Shown: positions 1-7,459, numbered from the stretch's first letter. The stretch: 12,943 bases of DNA from Balneolia bacterium (GCA_003567135.1 PXAI01000306.1:1-12943); one strand, 5' to 3'. The notes: a model not told the origin generated them from the sequence alone. Numbers and translations: made by a program.

Positions 1-3000
1 AACTGATCACCGCTTCCGGCTTCCATACTGCGGTATACGTCGGGTCTGGTTTGCGCAGTATTTTCGAAACCAAAACGGATGACTTCAGCTGAAAGCAGTA
101 CAGGCATGTCGGTGGCGGTTTCCCTGCCGGTGTTAAGCATCAGCATAGCCATCGCCTCAGATTCAGGGCCATTTACTGAAAAGGCAAGAAATTCGGGTGC
201 CTGGGGCTCATCATACAAAGATCCTCCCGTAGTTTCATACGATTCACGGAATGTGATGGTGCCCGATGCTTCCTCGCCGCTCGTACGCACCCAGAATCCC
301 TGAAATGGAGCTAAAATCCCATCATGATTAAATGTACCGGGCAGATTTGGTGGATTACTCACTCCATAATTAATCCGGTAACCACCTGCGCCGTCATTTA
401 AGTTGGCATCGTACACAAATATAATATCAAGCATATCTTCATTGGCATTATCTGCAACCAAATCTATCCAACTTATGGGGAAAGGATAGGGATTCGAAGC
501 GATATGCCAGCCCTGCGCGTCGTTTCCGGGAATGTCAGTTTCACTAAAAACTACAGCTAAATCATCTTCATGAGGGAAACCGGTAACGGATATGTTTTTG
601 GGCCAGTCAACAGAAGTGCCATCGTTAAAATCATCTTCGTAGATGAATGCAATGAATCCGCGTCCGGCGTTGTTAAAACCGATATCTGTACCGCTGCCAA
701 TAGTATTGGAGATATTGGCCGGCGCATTAAATTCACGGGTGGTTTCGTCATACCAAAAGACGTTTGAATTTCCACCCCCGAAAGCTGCACCAGGGAAGCC
801 CTGTGTCCACAACCCATCAAAGAAGTCAGCGTAAGTGGCATCAGCTATAGGAGCACCCAGCATGCGCCAGCCTTCATATGGGCCGTCTAATTCAGCAGTA
901 AAGGTTGACGGAACAAGCAGTTCCGGTCCAGACCACCGGGCAAACAGGCTGGCAGGTTTGTTACCGGCAGATGTAAATCTCCCTCCTGCATACAGATCTG
1001 TACCAAAAACTGTAAGAGTATTTACATACGGTATATTCCCACCGCTGGTCCCATCGCCAAGAGCCTGCCAGTCGGCGGTCTCTGTATTATAGCGTACAAT
1101 GTAATTGGCTGCTGCGCCACCGGCGCTTGTAAACCGTCCACCCATATACAGATCCGTTTCAACCACCGCAAAGGATAAAATCTTGTCGTTGAGCCCTTCA
1201 CCGAGGGGATGCCAGCTGCCGGTTTCCGTATCATAGCGGGCAATGCGACTTGCCGCCTCGCCCCCCGCGCTGGTGAACTGTCCACCCACGTACACATCCG
1301 TGCCAACCATTTCAAGAGCAGATACTTCTGTAAAACTGGTACCACTAACTCCGTCACCAAGGGGATGCCAGCTGCCGGTTTCTGTATCATAACGGGCAAT
1401 GTTACTGACCGGATCGCCACCCGCGCTGTTGAAATTGCCCCCCACATAAACATCTGTACCAGATACCATAATGGTATTGACCACGTTATGGTTATCTACG
1501 CCGTCACCGAGAGGATGCCAGCTGCCGGTTTCCGTATCATAGCGTACAATGTTATTGGCAAGTAAACCGCCTGCATTTTCAAAGAATCCGCCCACATACA
1601 AATCTGTACCAGTCACTGTAAAGGTGTTGACCCTGAAGCCATCAATCCCAACTCCCAAAGCGTGCCAGCTTCCGGTTTCTGTATCATAGCGGGCTATACG
1701 ATTAGCCGGGGCACCTCCGGCGGCGATGAACGATCCACCCGCATACAGATCCGTACCGACCATTGCAAGTGCGTTGACTGTGTTGTTAAGTCCGTCACCC
1801 AAAGCATGCCAGCTGCCGGTTTCCGTATCGAAGCGGACTATGTTATTAACTTGTAAGCCACTTACACTCGTAAAATTACCTGCTATATACACATCCGAAT
1901 CAATTACCGCTATATCATTGACAAAATTACCATTTATACCGTCTCCGAGAATATCCCAGCTGCCGGTTACTAAGTCATATCCAACGATATTATTTGCATC
2001 TGTTCCGCCTGCGATGGAGAATTCCCCACCCAGGTATAAATTTGTGCCGATCACTGCAAGAGCTGAAACCTCATCGTTAACCCCTTCGCCTACGGCATCC
2101 CAGCTGTTTGTTCCCGTATCATAACGGGCAATGTTTTCTACAGCTGTACCTCCGGCAGATGTAAAATCACCGCCTACGTAAAGATCCGTACCAGACACCG
2201 CAAGGGCAAAAACCGTGCTGCTAACCCCGTCACCAAGGGCATCCCAGCTGTCTGTTTCCGTGTCATAACGGGCGATACGATTTGCAGCTGCGCCACCTGC
2301 GCTGCTGAAACCTCCACCTACGTACAGATCCGTATCAACTACTGCAAGGGCAAGGACTGAGCTAGCTACCCCATCACCGAGGGCATCCCAGCTACCGGTT
2401 TCCGTGTCATAGCGGGCAATATTTCCTGCAGCCGTGCCGCCTGCAGTGGTGAAAAATCCCCCCACATACACATCTGTGCCAACCACTTCAAGGGCAAAAA
2501 CCCGCTGAACAAATCCACCAGTAACCCCGCCACCGAGGCTATCCCAGCTACCGGTTTCCGTGTCATAACGGGCAATATTTCCTGCAGTCGTGCCACCTGC
2601 AGCGGAAAAGAATCCCCCCACATAAACATCCGTATCAACTACTGCAAGGGCAAGGACTGAGCCAGCTACCCCATCACCGAGGGCATCCCAGCTACCGGTT
2701 TCCGTGTCATAGCGGGCTACACTGCTGGCTGATACTCCGCCTGCATTGCTGAATAGCCCGCCCACATACAGATCGGTACCGATTACCGCAAGGGCATTGA
2801 CCGTAGCATTTACGCCATCACCGAGGGCATCCCAGCTACCCGTTTGCGTGTCATAGCGGGCTACACGGCTGGCTGATACTCCGCCTGCATTGCTGAACTG
2901 TCCACCTAAATACAAGTCGGTGCCGATTACCGCAAGGGCATTTACATCTCCACTTACCCCGGGAGTATTACTTTCCAGCGTCCAAAATTGGTTGTCAGGG

Positions 3001-3218
3001 TTTCCCCCTCCCATAGGCATAAATACCGGTGTACCGGTTTGATCTTTATAAAATTCAAAGCCGGTAATGTCAAGGCCGCCGTTATAACCCTCCGGATTTT
3101 GAAAGCGTCCTTCCTCATCAAGGAACTCTGATACCGATCGTTCGGGTGACTGAATGTTTTGGGCCGCAGCCGGTAACACGAATAATAGTATACTTAGAAG
3201 AATGAAAATGTATTTCAT
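1..3218 (-). CDS. Secreted 48-residue-repeat protein, C-terminus off the window
   Basis: The minus frame is open from ATG at 3218-3216 to the left edge, giving 1072 codons and no stop. Residues 1-20 are a signal peptide (MKYIFILLSILLFVLPAAAQ, cleavage likely after AAAQ). After a linker, 14 tandem units of about 48 residues run from about 92 to 762. Each unit reads roughly V-x-A-L-A-V-x-G-T-D-L-Y-V-G-G-x-F-x-x-A-G-G, then IARYDTETGSW and LGDGV. This resembles the beta-propeller-like repeats of many extracellular proteins. Residues from about 763 form a second module with GWRMLGAPIADATYADFFDG, SNPYPFPISW and APFQGFWVRT motifs, which I recall from Balneolaceae secreted proteins placed before a T9SS sorting domain; such a domain would lie outside the window. 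The protein is probably cell-surface or extracellular. The ligand is unknown. The start codon sits directly before the signal peptide, and the upstream region is AT-rich with no clear Shine-Dalgarno. Confidence 0.9.
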   Translation of the reverse strand, partial: MKYIFILLSILLFVLPAAAQNIQSPERSVSEFLDEEGRFQNPEGYNGGLDITGFEFYKDQTGTPVFMPMGGGNPDNQFWTLESNTPGVSGDVNALAVIGTDLYLGGQFSNAGGVSASRVARYDTQTGSWDALGDGVNATVNALAVIGTDLYVGGLFSNAGGVSASSVARYDTETGSWDALGDGVAGSVLALAVVDTDVYVGGFFSAAGGTTAGNIARYDTETGSWDSLGGGVTGGFVQRVFALEVVGTDVYVGGFFTTAGGTAAGNIARYDTETGSWDALGDGVASSVLALAVVDTDLYVGGGFSSAGGAAANRIARYDTETDSWDALGDGVSSTVFALAVSGTDLYVGGDFTSAGGTAVENIARYDTGTNSWDAVGEGVNDEVSALAVIGTNLYLGGEFSIAGGTDANNIVGYDLVTGSWDILGDGINGNFVNDIAVIDSDVYIAGNFTSVSGLQVNNIVRFDTETGSWHALGDGLNNTVNALAMVGTDLYAGGSFIAAGGAPANRIARYDTETGSWHALGVGIDGFRVNTFTVTGTDLYVGGFFENAGGLLANNIVRYDTETGSWHPLGDGVDNHNVVNTIMVSGTDVYVGGNFNSAGGDPVSNIARYDTETGSWHPLGDGVSGTSFTEVSALEMVGTDVYVGGQFTSAGGEAASRIARYDTETGSWHPLGEGLNDKILSFAVVETDLYMGGRFTSAGGAAANYIVRYNTETADWQALGDGTSGGNIPYVNTLTVFGTDLYAGGRFTSAGNKPASLFARWSGPELLVPSTFTAELDGPYEGWRMLGAPIADATYADFFDGLWTQGFPGAAFGGGNSNVFWYDETTREFNAPANISNTIGSGTDIGFNNAGRGFIAFIYEDDFNDGTSVDWPKNISVTGFPHEDDLAVVFSETDIPGNDAQGWHIASNPYPFPISWIDLVADNANEDMLDIIFVYDANLNDGAGGYRINYGVSNPPNLPGTFNHDGILAPFQGFWVRTSGEEASGTITFRESYETTGGSLYDEPQAPEFLAFSVNGPESEAMAMLMLNTGRETATDMPVLLSAEVIRFGFENTAQTRPDVYRSMEAGSGDQ
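930..2945 (-). repeat. Fourteen in-frame tandem repeats of about 144 bp
   Basis: Within the secreted protein, 13 complete units and one degenerate final unit follow each other without gaps (residues about 92-762). The usual length is 48 residues. Some linkers between units are 2-5 residues longer. The most conserved parts are the Y-x-G-G-x-F-x-x-A-G-G core and the ARYDTETGSW turn. Units 8-13 mostly carry GSWH, whereas units 1-5 mostly carry SWD, so the array has two sub-families. The last unit loses the GG and SW consensus (SAGNKPASLFARWSG) and leads into the next domain. Confidence 0.9.
2328..2717 (-). repeat. Near-identical 90-bp segments 300 bp apart inside the repeat array
   Basis: Positions 2328-2417 and 2628-2717 match at 89 of 90 bases; the only difference is T/C at 2363 versus 2663. 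The offset of exactly 300 bp equals two repeat units. The segment between them shows a second strong match at a 156-bp offset, starting near 2391 and near 2547. Other units in the array differ far more, so this looks like a recent unit duplication or gene conversion. Confidence 0.85.
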
Positions 3219-3700
3219 GAGTTAGATTTTATTTATAATATAATCAGGTTTTTGTGCCCCTGGTTTACAAACTTGCATATGATAGTTAGTAGATTTTGGT
3301 TAAACAATTTTATTATTAATTAATTAGTAGAAAATGCGATCACGAGTTAAGAATCTTAAAATTTTTATAGAATAAAATTGCTCGTAATACATCTTTTTTT
3401 TACTTCAAACGAAACCTCATCAACCCATATAAGAAAATCCCGATGCGGCTGTATCATTCTCAGAAACCAGTCTTTTTAATAATACAGTCAAGCTTTACAC
3501 AAACAGTATGCAGATACGTATAAAAACTTGACGATTTTTGGTACAAATGAACAGCTTGTTACCATGACTCCAATACCCATCAACCATACATTCCAGTTCG
3601 GCAACACCAGATATCCATGGTTATTTGTACGTTTCTAAATCTTTAACTCACGAGTACCAGTCCACTCATCCCTCTAAACCTGAGCGCAGCGAAATCCTGT
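3219..3700. other. AT-rich intergenic stretch without a gene
   Basis: No convincing reading frame, tRNA or structured RNA was seen here. The base composition is clearly AT-rich, especially 3295-3420. The first bases must hold the promoter of the minus-strand secreted protein; AT-rich TATAAT-like strings occur around 3225-3242, but no single promoter stands out. A lone imperfect DnaA-box-like string, CTTTACACA, lies at 3493-3501. The stretch is probably the left flank of the origin-like region that follows. Confidence 0.5.
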
Positions 3701-3982
3701 TAACAACCTGTGGAAAAGAAGTTCGTAACCTGTGCACAACCAACATTTCTTAAATACCAAATTTAGTTATCAAAACCTTTAAACCTCAAAAGCCCACTAA
3801 TCAACAGAAAAATTCAGGAATACCCTGTGTGAAAAGATATTCGTTGTTTTTATGTGTAGATTATGCCTGGCTGTTCAAAAGTATGTTACCTTAATGTTAA
3901 GGAATTGATTTTTATCGGCCGGATTATCCACAAAGTTGTGCACATATCAACATTTTGATTGTGTTTTCAGCGAATAAAAAGG

Positions 3983-4050
3983 TTATCCACTTTTCAACAG
4001 CCTCTACTACTATATCTATACTTTTTAAAAAATAATCTATAATAGAAATA
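3983..4050 (+). promoter_or_regulatory. Origin unwinding-like element: DnaA boxes, DnaA-trios, AT-rich tract
   Basis: Two DnaA-box-like 9-mers lie head to tail (TTATCCACT 3983-3991 and the weaker TTTTCAACA 3991-3999). They are followed by a short GC-containing spacer (gcct, 4000-4003) and then by the triplet run CTA-CTA-CTA-TAT-CTA-TAC at 4004-4021. Read on the lower strand this is 3'-GAT-GAT-GAT-ATA-GAT-5', the DnaA-trio pattern known from bacterial basal unwinding elements, where DnaA extends from the boxes onto one strand. An almost pure A/T tract (4022-4050) follows, a natural site for duplex opening. The order and orientation match the established architecture; the function is inferred. 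Confidence 0.65.
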
Positions 4051-4062
4051 CCCTGTGGAAAA
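4038..4062 (+). promoter_or_regulatory. Possible purM promoter -10 with a DnaA box downstream
   Basis: A perfect TATAAT lies at 4038-4043, 25 bp before the purM start codon. No good -35 element is visible 17 bp further upstream. A DnaA box (minus-strand TTTTCCACA, 4054-4062) lies between this hexamer and the ATG, at or near the expected transcript start and ribosome-binding region. The tract is also the AT-rich end of the putative origin, so the hexamer could be chance. Confidence 0.3.
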
Positions 4063-4068
4063 CTGACT

Positions 4069-5079
4069 ATGCCTAAAAAAAATCAGCCTGTAACGTACCG
4101 TTCATCTGGTGTGGATATCGAAGCCGGTGAGAAACTGGTCGAGTCAATTAAGTCCGTCGTTAAGGAAACGCACAACGTTCAGGTTGTTTCCAACATCGGG
4201 GGTTTCGGAGGATTATTCAGGCCCGACTTCACCCAGTATAAAGATCCCGTTCTGGTAAGCAGTGTAGACGGCGTGGGTACCAAGCTGATTGTGGCCTTCA
4301 AAGCAGGGAAATACGATTCGGTCGGCCAGGATCTGGTAAATCACTGCGTAAACGATATTGCTGTCTGCGGAGCTGAACCTCTTTTCTTTCTGGATTATTT
4401 TTCCACCGGAAAACTGGAACAATCCGTCGCTTATGATGTCATTTCCGGTTTTGCCAAAGCGTGCCGCGAAAACGGATGTGCGCTGATTGGCGGTGAAACG
4501 GCTGAAATGCCCGATATCTACAAAGAAGGCGAATTCGATCTGGCCGGTACGATCGTCGGCGTGGTTGATGGCAAAAAAATCATAACCGGATCAGATATCC
4601 AAAAAGGGGATCAGCTCCTGGGTCTTGAAAGCAGCGGACTCCACACAAACGGATACAGCCTGGCCCGCAAGGTTCTGTTTTCAGAGTATGATGTTTCAGA
4701 TTATGTGGATGAGCTCCGTTCCACGGTCGGCGAAAGTCTGCTGAAGGTGCACCGTTCATATCTTCCGCACATCAGGAACGTGAAAAAGATGGATGGCGTA
4801 AAAGGATTTTCCCACATCACCGGCGGAGGAATTGAGGGGAATACAAAACGGATTCTTCCGGAGGGACGCAAATTAAGCGTCAACTGGGATTCCTGGCAAC
4901 GACCCGCTCTCTTTAATCTGATTCAGAAACTCGGAGATGTTCCTGAGGATGATATCCGATCAGCGCTTAATCTCGGAATCGGCCTCATAATTGTGGTTTC
5001 TAAAGAAAGCGTGGATTCAGTAACTTCTGAACTGAAAAAGATGGGTGAAAACGTACACCACATCGGCGAAATAATTTAG
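4069..5079 (+). CDS. purM: Phosphoribosylformylglycinamidine cyclo-ligase (AIR synthetase)
   Basis: PurM closes the imidazole ring in de novo purine synthesis: FGAM plus ATP gives AIR, ADP and phosphate, in the cytosol. The 336-residue length is normal for the family (about 340-350). Family motifs appear in order: the N-terminal YRSSGVDIEAGEKLVESIK, GGFGGLF, the SSVDGVGTKL loop, the nucleotide/substrate segment DLVNHCVNDIAVCGAEPLFF, GCALIGGETAEMPDIY, the C-terminal-domain entry LESSGLHTNGYSLAR and HITGGGIEGN. The ATG is the first codon of the conserved frame. The Shine-Dalgarno is weak (a TGTGGAAAA string that is also a DnaA box). It is the first gene of a probable three-gene unit, 20 bp ahead of the next gene, and no other pur gene is in view. 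No defect was seen. Confidence 0.97.
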   Translation: MPKKNQPVTYRSSGVDIEAGEKLVESIKSVVKETHNVQVVSNIGGFGGLFRPDFTQYKDPVLVSSVDGVGTKLIVAFKAGKYDSVGQDLVNHCVNDIAVCGAEPLFFLDYFSTGKLEQSVAYDVISGFAKACRENGCALIGGETAEMPDIYKEGEFDLAGTIVGVVDGKKIITGSDIQKGDQLLGLESSGLHTNGYSLARKVLFSEYDVSDYVDELRSTVGESLLKVHRSYLPHIRNVKKMDGVKGFSHITGGGIEGNTKRILPEGRKLSVNWDSWQRPALFNLIQKLGDVPEDDIRSALNLGIGLIIVVSKESVDSVTSELKKMGENVHHIGEII

Positions 5080-5099
5080 ATTTTTTTGACTGTAAATTT

Positions 5100-5456
5100 A
5101 TGGCTACTATACACTTACTCGAAATAGCGCACGGCCGCAGCGGCGACAAGGGAAACGGAAGCAATGTGGGGATCATCGCCCGGCATCCGGATGTGTATCC
5201 TTTTTTGGTGAAAGAACTGACCGCAGCGCGCGTTAAGGAACACATGAAGCACGTTTGCAAAGGGGAAGTAGAGCGTTTTGAGATGCCCAATATCGGCGCG
5301 CTCAATTTTCTGCTTGAGGACAGCCTCGGCGGCGGCGGAACCGTTTCGCTCAAACTGGACGCTCAGGGAAAAACGCATGCGGCTCAGGTTCTCAGAATGA
5401 AGCTGGATGTTCCCGATGAGCTTCTCACCAAAGTAAAATCAGCCACCGGAGCATAA
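5100..5456 (+). CDS. Small AtuA-like (ferredoxin-fold-type) domain protein
   Basis: This is a 118-residue soluble protein without signal peptide or membrane segment. The sequence resembles the small domain found C-terminal to, or encoded beside, AtuA/DUF1446 proteins, which are linked to acyclic terpene or branched acid catabolism. The signature segments are LEIAHGRSGDKGNGSNVGII (residues about 5-24), a central RVKEHM...GEVERFEMPNIGALNFLLED, and the glycine-rich LGGGGTVSLKLDAQGKTHA (about 79-97). Here the domain stands alone and no large AtuA partner is in the window. It lies 20 bp after purM and 3 bp before the next gene, so co-transcription is likely. No strong Shine-Dalgarno is visible before the ATG. 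The biochemical role of stand-alone copies is not known to me; the family call rests on recalled motif similarity. Confidence 0.8.
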   Translation: MATIHLLEIAHGRSGDKGNGSNVGIIARHPDVYPFLVKELTAARVKEHMKHVCKGEVERFEMPNIGALNFLLEDSLGGGGTVSLKLDAQGKTHAAQVLRMKLDVPDELLTKVKSATGA

Positions 5457-5459
5457 ACA

Positions 5460-6119
5460 TTGGCAGACGAGGGACATAAACTGAAATTTTCCTTTGAGGA
5501 AATCCGGAATATGTCTCCGGAAAACCGAAAGCTTATTTTCGGCGAGGGCGATCCGCTGAAAGAATCAGATTCGGGCGTCAGCCACAAAGCTGTGGGGCTT
5601 GCGCTCGGTATTGCACTTTTTATGATTCTGCTCGCCATCTTCATCTCCGAAATTTATCTGAGCCCCGAACCGCTTGATGATTTACAGCGGCCATCTTTTT
5701 CTATCGAGACCTCAGCTCCGGAAATTCTGGAATCTGATCTTTTTATAACCGCTGCGGCATATTGGGATCAGTCCTTTAACGATGCTTTCAGAATTGTGGC
5801 CGATCAGTTTGTGGAAAGATACAGGGAGGATTTTCCCCGGGAATCCCGGCAGATGAAGTTATTTCATCTTAAATCATATTACTTTTCGGGGGATTACGGA
5901 TCGGCCAGGCCCTACGCGCAGCGGCTCCAGCGGGAATATGTAACCGACCGCGAGTTTATGTCTGATCTCTATTTTTATCTCGGCTACATTTCATGGAATC
6001 AGGAGAACTATTCAAGAGCGCTCAACGAGTTCAGAGATGCAAAAAATCTTGGCGGAAGATATGCTGACCAGGCCGCCACGGCGGTAACAAGGCTCGAGCG
6101 GATAGCCAGAGAGGAATAA
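5460..6119 (+). CDS. Single-pass membrane protein with TPR-like repeats
   Basis: The 219-residue protein has a charged N-terminal cytoplasmic tail (residues 1-43), one membrane segment (about 44-66, AVGLALGIALFMILLAIFIS) and a periplasmic helical part. Residues about 132-158 and 165-213 have the alternating pattern of TPR helices, for example YFSGDYGSARPYAQRL and YLGYISWNQENYSRALNEFR. Such proteins usually serve as assembly or scaffolding partners; no specific function can be assigned. The chosen start is TTG at 5460, which has GGAG 8 bases upstream (5448-5451) and starts 3 bp after the previous stop. An internal ATG at 5511 (residue 18), preceded by GAGGA, is a credible alternative and keeps the membrane segment. 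It is the last gene before the terminator at 6121. Confidence 0.82.
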   Translation: MADEGHKLKFSFEEIRNMSPENRKLIFGEGDPLKESDSGVSHKAVGLALGIALFMILLAIFISEIYLSPEPLDDLQRPSFSIETSAPEILESDLFITAAAYWDQSFNDAFRIVADQFVERYREDFPRESRQMKLFHLKSYYFSGDYGSARPYAQRLQREYVTDREFMSDLYFYLGYISWNQENYSRALNEFRDAKNLGGRYADQAATAVTRLERIAREE

Positions 6120-6120
6120 G

Positions 6121-6157
6121 AAAAGCCCGAAACACAACGGGTGTACTCCGGGCTTTT
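6121..6157. terminator. Bidirectional hairpin terminator between convergent genes
   Basis: AAAAGCCCG (6121-6129) pairs with CGGGCTTTT (6149-6157), giving a 9-bp stem with A-run and T-run flanks that works in both directions. The loop carries a minor inner ACAC/GTGT pairing (6132-6135 with 6141-6144). It starts 1 base after the stop of the plus-strand TPR gene and lies 25 bases beyond the stop of the minus-strand dehydrogenase gene, so one element can end both transcripts. Confidence 0.88.
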
Positions 6158-6181
6158 GTGGGAGAGAAAACGTTAAGAAGA

Positions 6182-7348
6182 TCAGTTACGTGATACCCTG
6201 AAAAGTCCGCCGTTTGGCTCATCATTAAGCAGATAGATATTGCCATTCGGCCCTTCGCGAACATCTCTGATTCTTCCGACAACCTGCAGGAAAAGCTCTT
6301 CTTCATGAATTACGGTATGATCTTCAATCAAAAGCCGCAGTGCTCTTTCAGGTCGCAGTCCGCCGGCAATCAGATTTCCATTCCATCTTGGAAACGTGTC
6401 GGTTGTTATCAGAGCCAGTCCTGATGGAGCAAGCGTGGGAAGAAACTCATGAACCGGATCTACCATACCTTCCTTAGACCGGGCTTCCGATCCGGGAAAT
6501 GTTCCCTCTGTTCGGTAATCGCGGCCGAGCGTTACAGTTGGCCAGCCGTAATTTTTTCCGGCTTCAATCATATTGAGCTCATCGCCGCCGCGCGGACCGT
6601 GTTCCGTTGCCCATATTTCTCCGGTTACAGGATCAACAATCATTCCCTGAATATTGCGTGATCCATACGCATAAATTTCAGGAAGCGCGTCGTCATGACC
6701 ATAAAATGGATTATCCTCAGGAACAGAACCATCGTAGTTAATTCGAATTACGGTTCCGGCGTGGTCGTCCTTAGCCTGAGCGCGCGGTGGTTCGTTACCG
6801 CGATCGCCGATACTGAAAATAAGCGTGCCGTCCAGCATCCACGCGAAGCGGCTGCCGTAGTGGCGTCCCGGCTGCGAAAACCGATCCTGAATAAAAATTT
6901 CTTCAACGTCGGTAAGGCTGCTGCCATCAATCCGGGCGCGGATTACGGCCAGCGCGGTTTGACCGTTTCCATTAGATTTTGAATAGGATAGATAAATCCA
7001 TCCGTTCTCTTCATAATCAGGATGCAGGCTCACATCAAGTAATCCACCCTGACCTCTGGCCATCAGATCGGAAGGAATTCCGCTGATCTCACGGGATGAT
7101 CCGTCGGAAATATGCTTCAGTTTTCCCGCTCTTTCCGTAACCAGATAGCTGCCATCCGGCATAAACGCAACACCCCAGGGATTTTCCAGTCCATCATAAA
7201 CCCGCGTAATCGTCATGGAGTGATACTCGGAACGGAGATTTTTTTGCTCCCACCGATCGTCGTTATCCGCAGAAACAGCCTGCTGCGGAACCATAAAAAC
7301 GGCCAGCACAACAGCCGACAAAAAAGCAATACCAGTCTTAAATTTCAT
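6182..7348 (-). CDS. Exported PQQ-dependent aldose sugar dehydrogenase (GSDH family)
   Basis: The 388-residue protein has a signal peptide (1-27, ending QQAVSA) and matches the soluble glucose/sorbosone dehydrogenase beta-propeller family (YliI/Asd type), which oxidises aldoses with PQQ in the periplasm. Visible landmarks are NPWGVAFMPDGSYLVTERAG (57-75), ARGQGGLLD (97-105; Q100 in the PQQ-pocket position), GRHYGSR (161-167; H163 the likely catalytic base), FSIGDRG (178-184), YGSRNIQG (228-235; R231 and N232 likely at PQQ), EHGPRGGDELN (249-259), TLAPSG (305-310) and RIRDVREGPNGNIYLL (359-374). Family Ca2+ sites are expected but were not mapped. The start at 7348 directly precedes the signal peptide, and only a weak AAAGA lies upstream. 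The gene stands alone, convergent with the purM unit. The substrate cannot be told from sequence. Confidence 0.92.
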   Translation of the reverse strand: MKFKTGIAFLSAVVLAVFMVPQQAVSADNDDRWEQKNLRSEYHSMTITRVYDGLENPWGVAFMPDGSYLVTERAGKLKHISDGSSREISGIPSDLMARGQGGLLDVSLHPDYEENGWIYLSYSKSNGNGQTALAVIRARIDGSSLTDVEEIFIQDRFSQPGRHYGSRFAWMLDGTLIFSIGDRGNEPPRAQAKDDHAGTVIRINYDGSVPEDNPFYGHDDALPEIYAYGSRNIQGMIVDPVTGEIWATEHGPRGGDELNMIEAGKNYGWPTVTLGRDYRTEGTFPGSEARSKEGMVDPVHEFLPTLAPSGLALITTDTFPRWNGNLIAGGLRPERALRLLIEDHTVIHEEELFLQVVGRIRDVREGPNGNIYLLNDEPNGGLFRVSRN

Positions 7349-7459
7349 CGTAAATCTTTTTATTTGAGTTAACTAAAATCATGTAATGCAATCTATAACG
7401 CAGTTTCTTAGTGAAATAATTCCTTTTTATTGAAATGTTTTAGGGGTTGGATTGGGGCC

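Larger units (their letters stand above)
3709..4062. other. oriC: Putative chromosomal replication origin (oriC): DnaA-box cluster
   Basis: In 354 bp there are at least six DnaA-box-like 9-mers (consensus TTWTNCACA). They are TTTTCCACA on the minus strand at 3709-3717, TTGTGCACA on the minus strand at 3731-3739, the perfect TTATCCACA at 3924-3932, TTGTGCACA at 3936-3944, TTATCCACT at 3983-3991, and TTTTCCACA on the minus strand at 4054-4062. Weaker sites lie at 3826-3834 (minus strand, TTTCACACA) and 3991-3999 (TTTTCAACA). The left boxes point left and the central ones point right. The cluster sits in an AT-rich, gene-free 850-bp gap with divergent genes on either side, and it contains an unwinding-type motif (separate entry). 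dnaA is not adjacent. A DnaA-titration locus or a DnaA-regulated promoter is the alternative, but box density plus the trio motif favours an origin. Confidence 0.75.

Noticed and set aside
1022..1565. Open frames on both strands in the repeat region with internally repetitive products
   Set aside because: They are out-of-frame or antisense readings of the same repeats; only the continuous frame from 3218 has a signal peptide and domain logic.
930..2945. Regularly spaced repeats resembling a CRISPR or satellite array
   Set aside because: The period of about 144 bp is a whole number of codons and the repeats keep one open minus-strand frame with conserved residues, so they are coding repeats.
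3540..3660. Possible small RNA or promoter (TTGACG near 3527) in the gap
   Set aside because: No matching -10 box at correct spacing and no terminator-like hairpin followed by a T-run were found.
5080..5099. T-rich string after purM as a terminator
   Set aside because: There is no stem before the T-run, and the next gene starts within 20 bp in the same direction.
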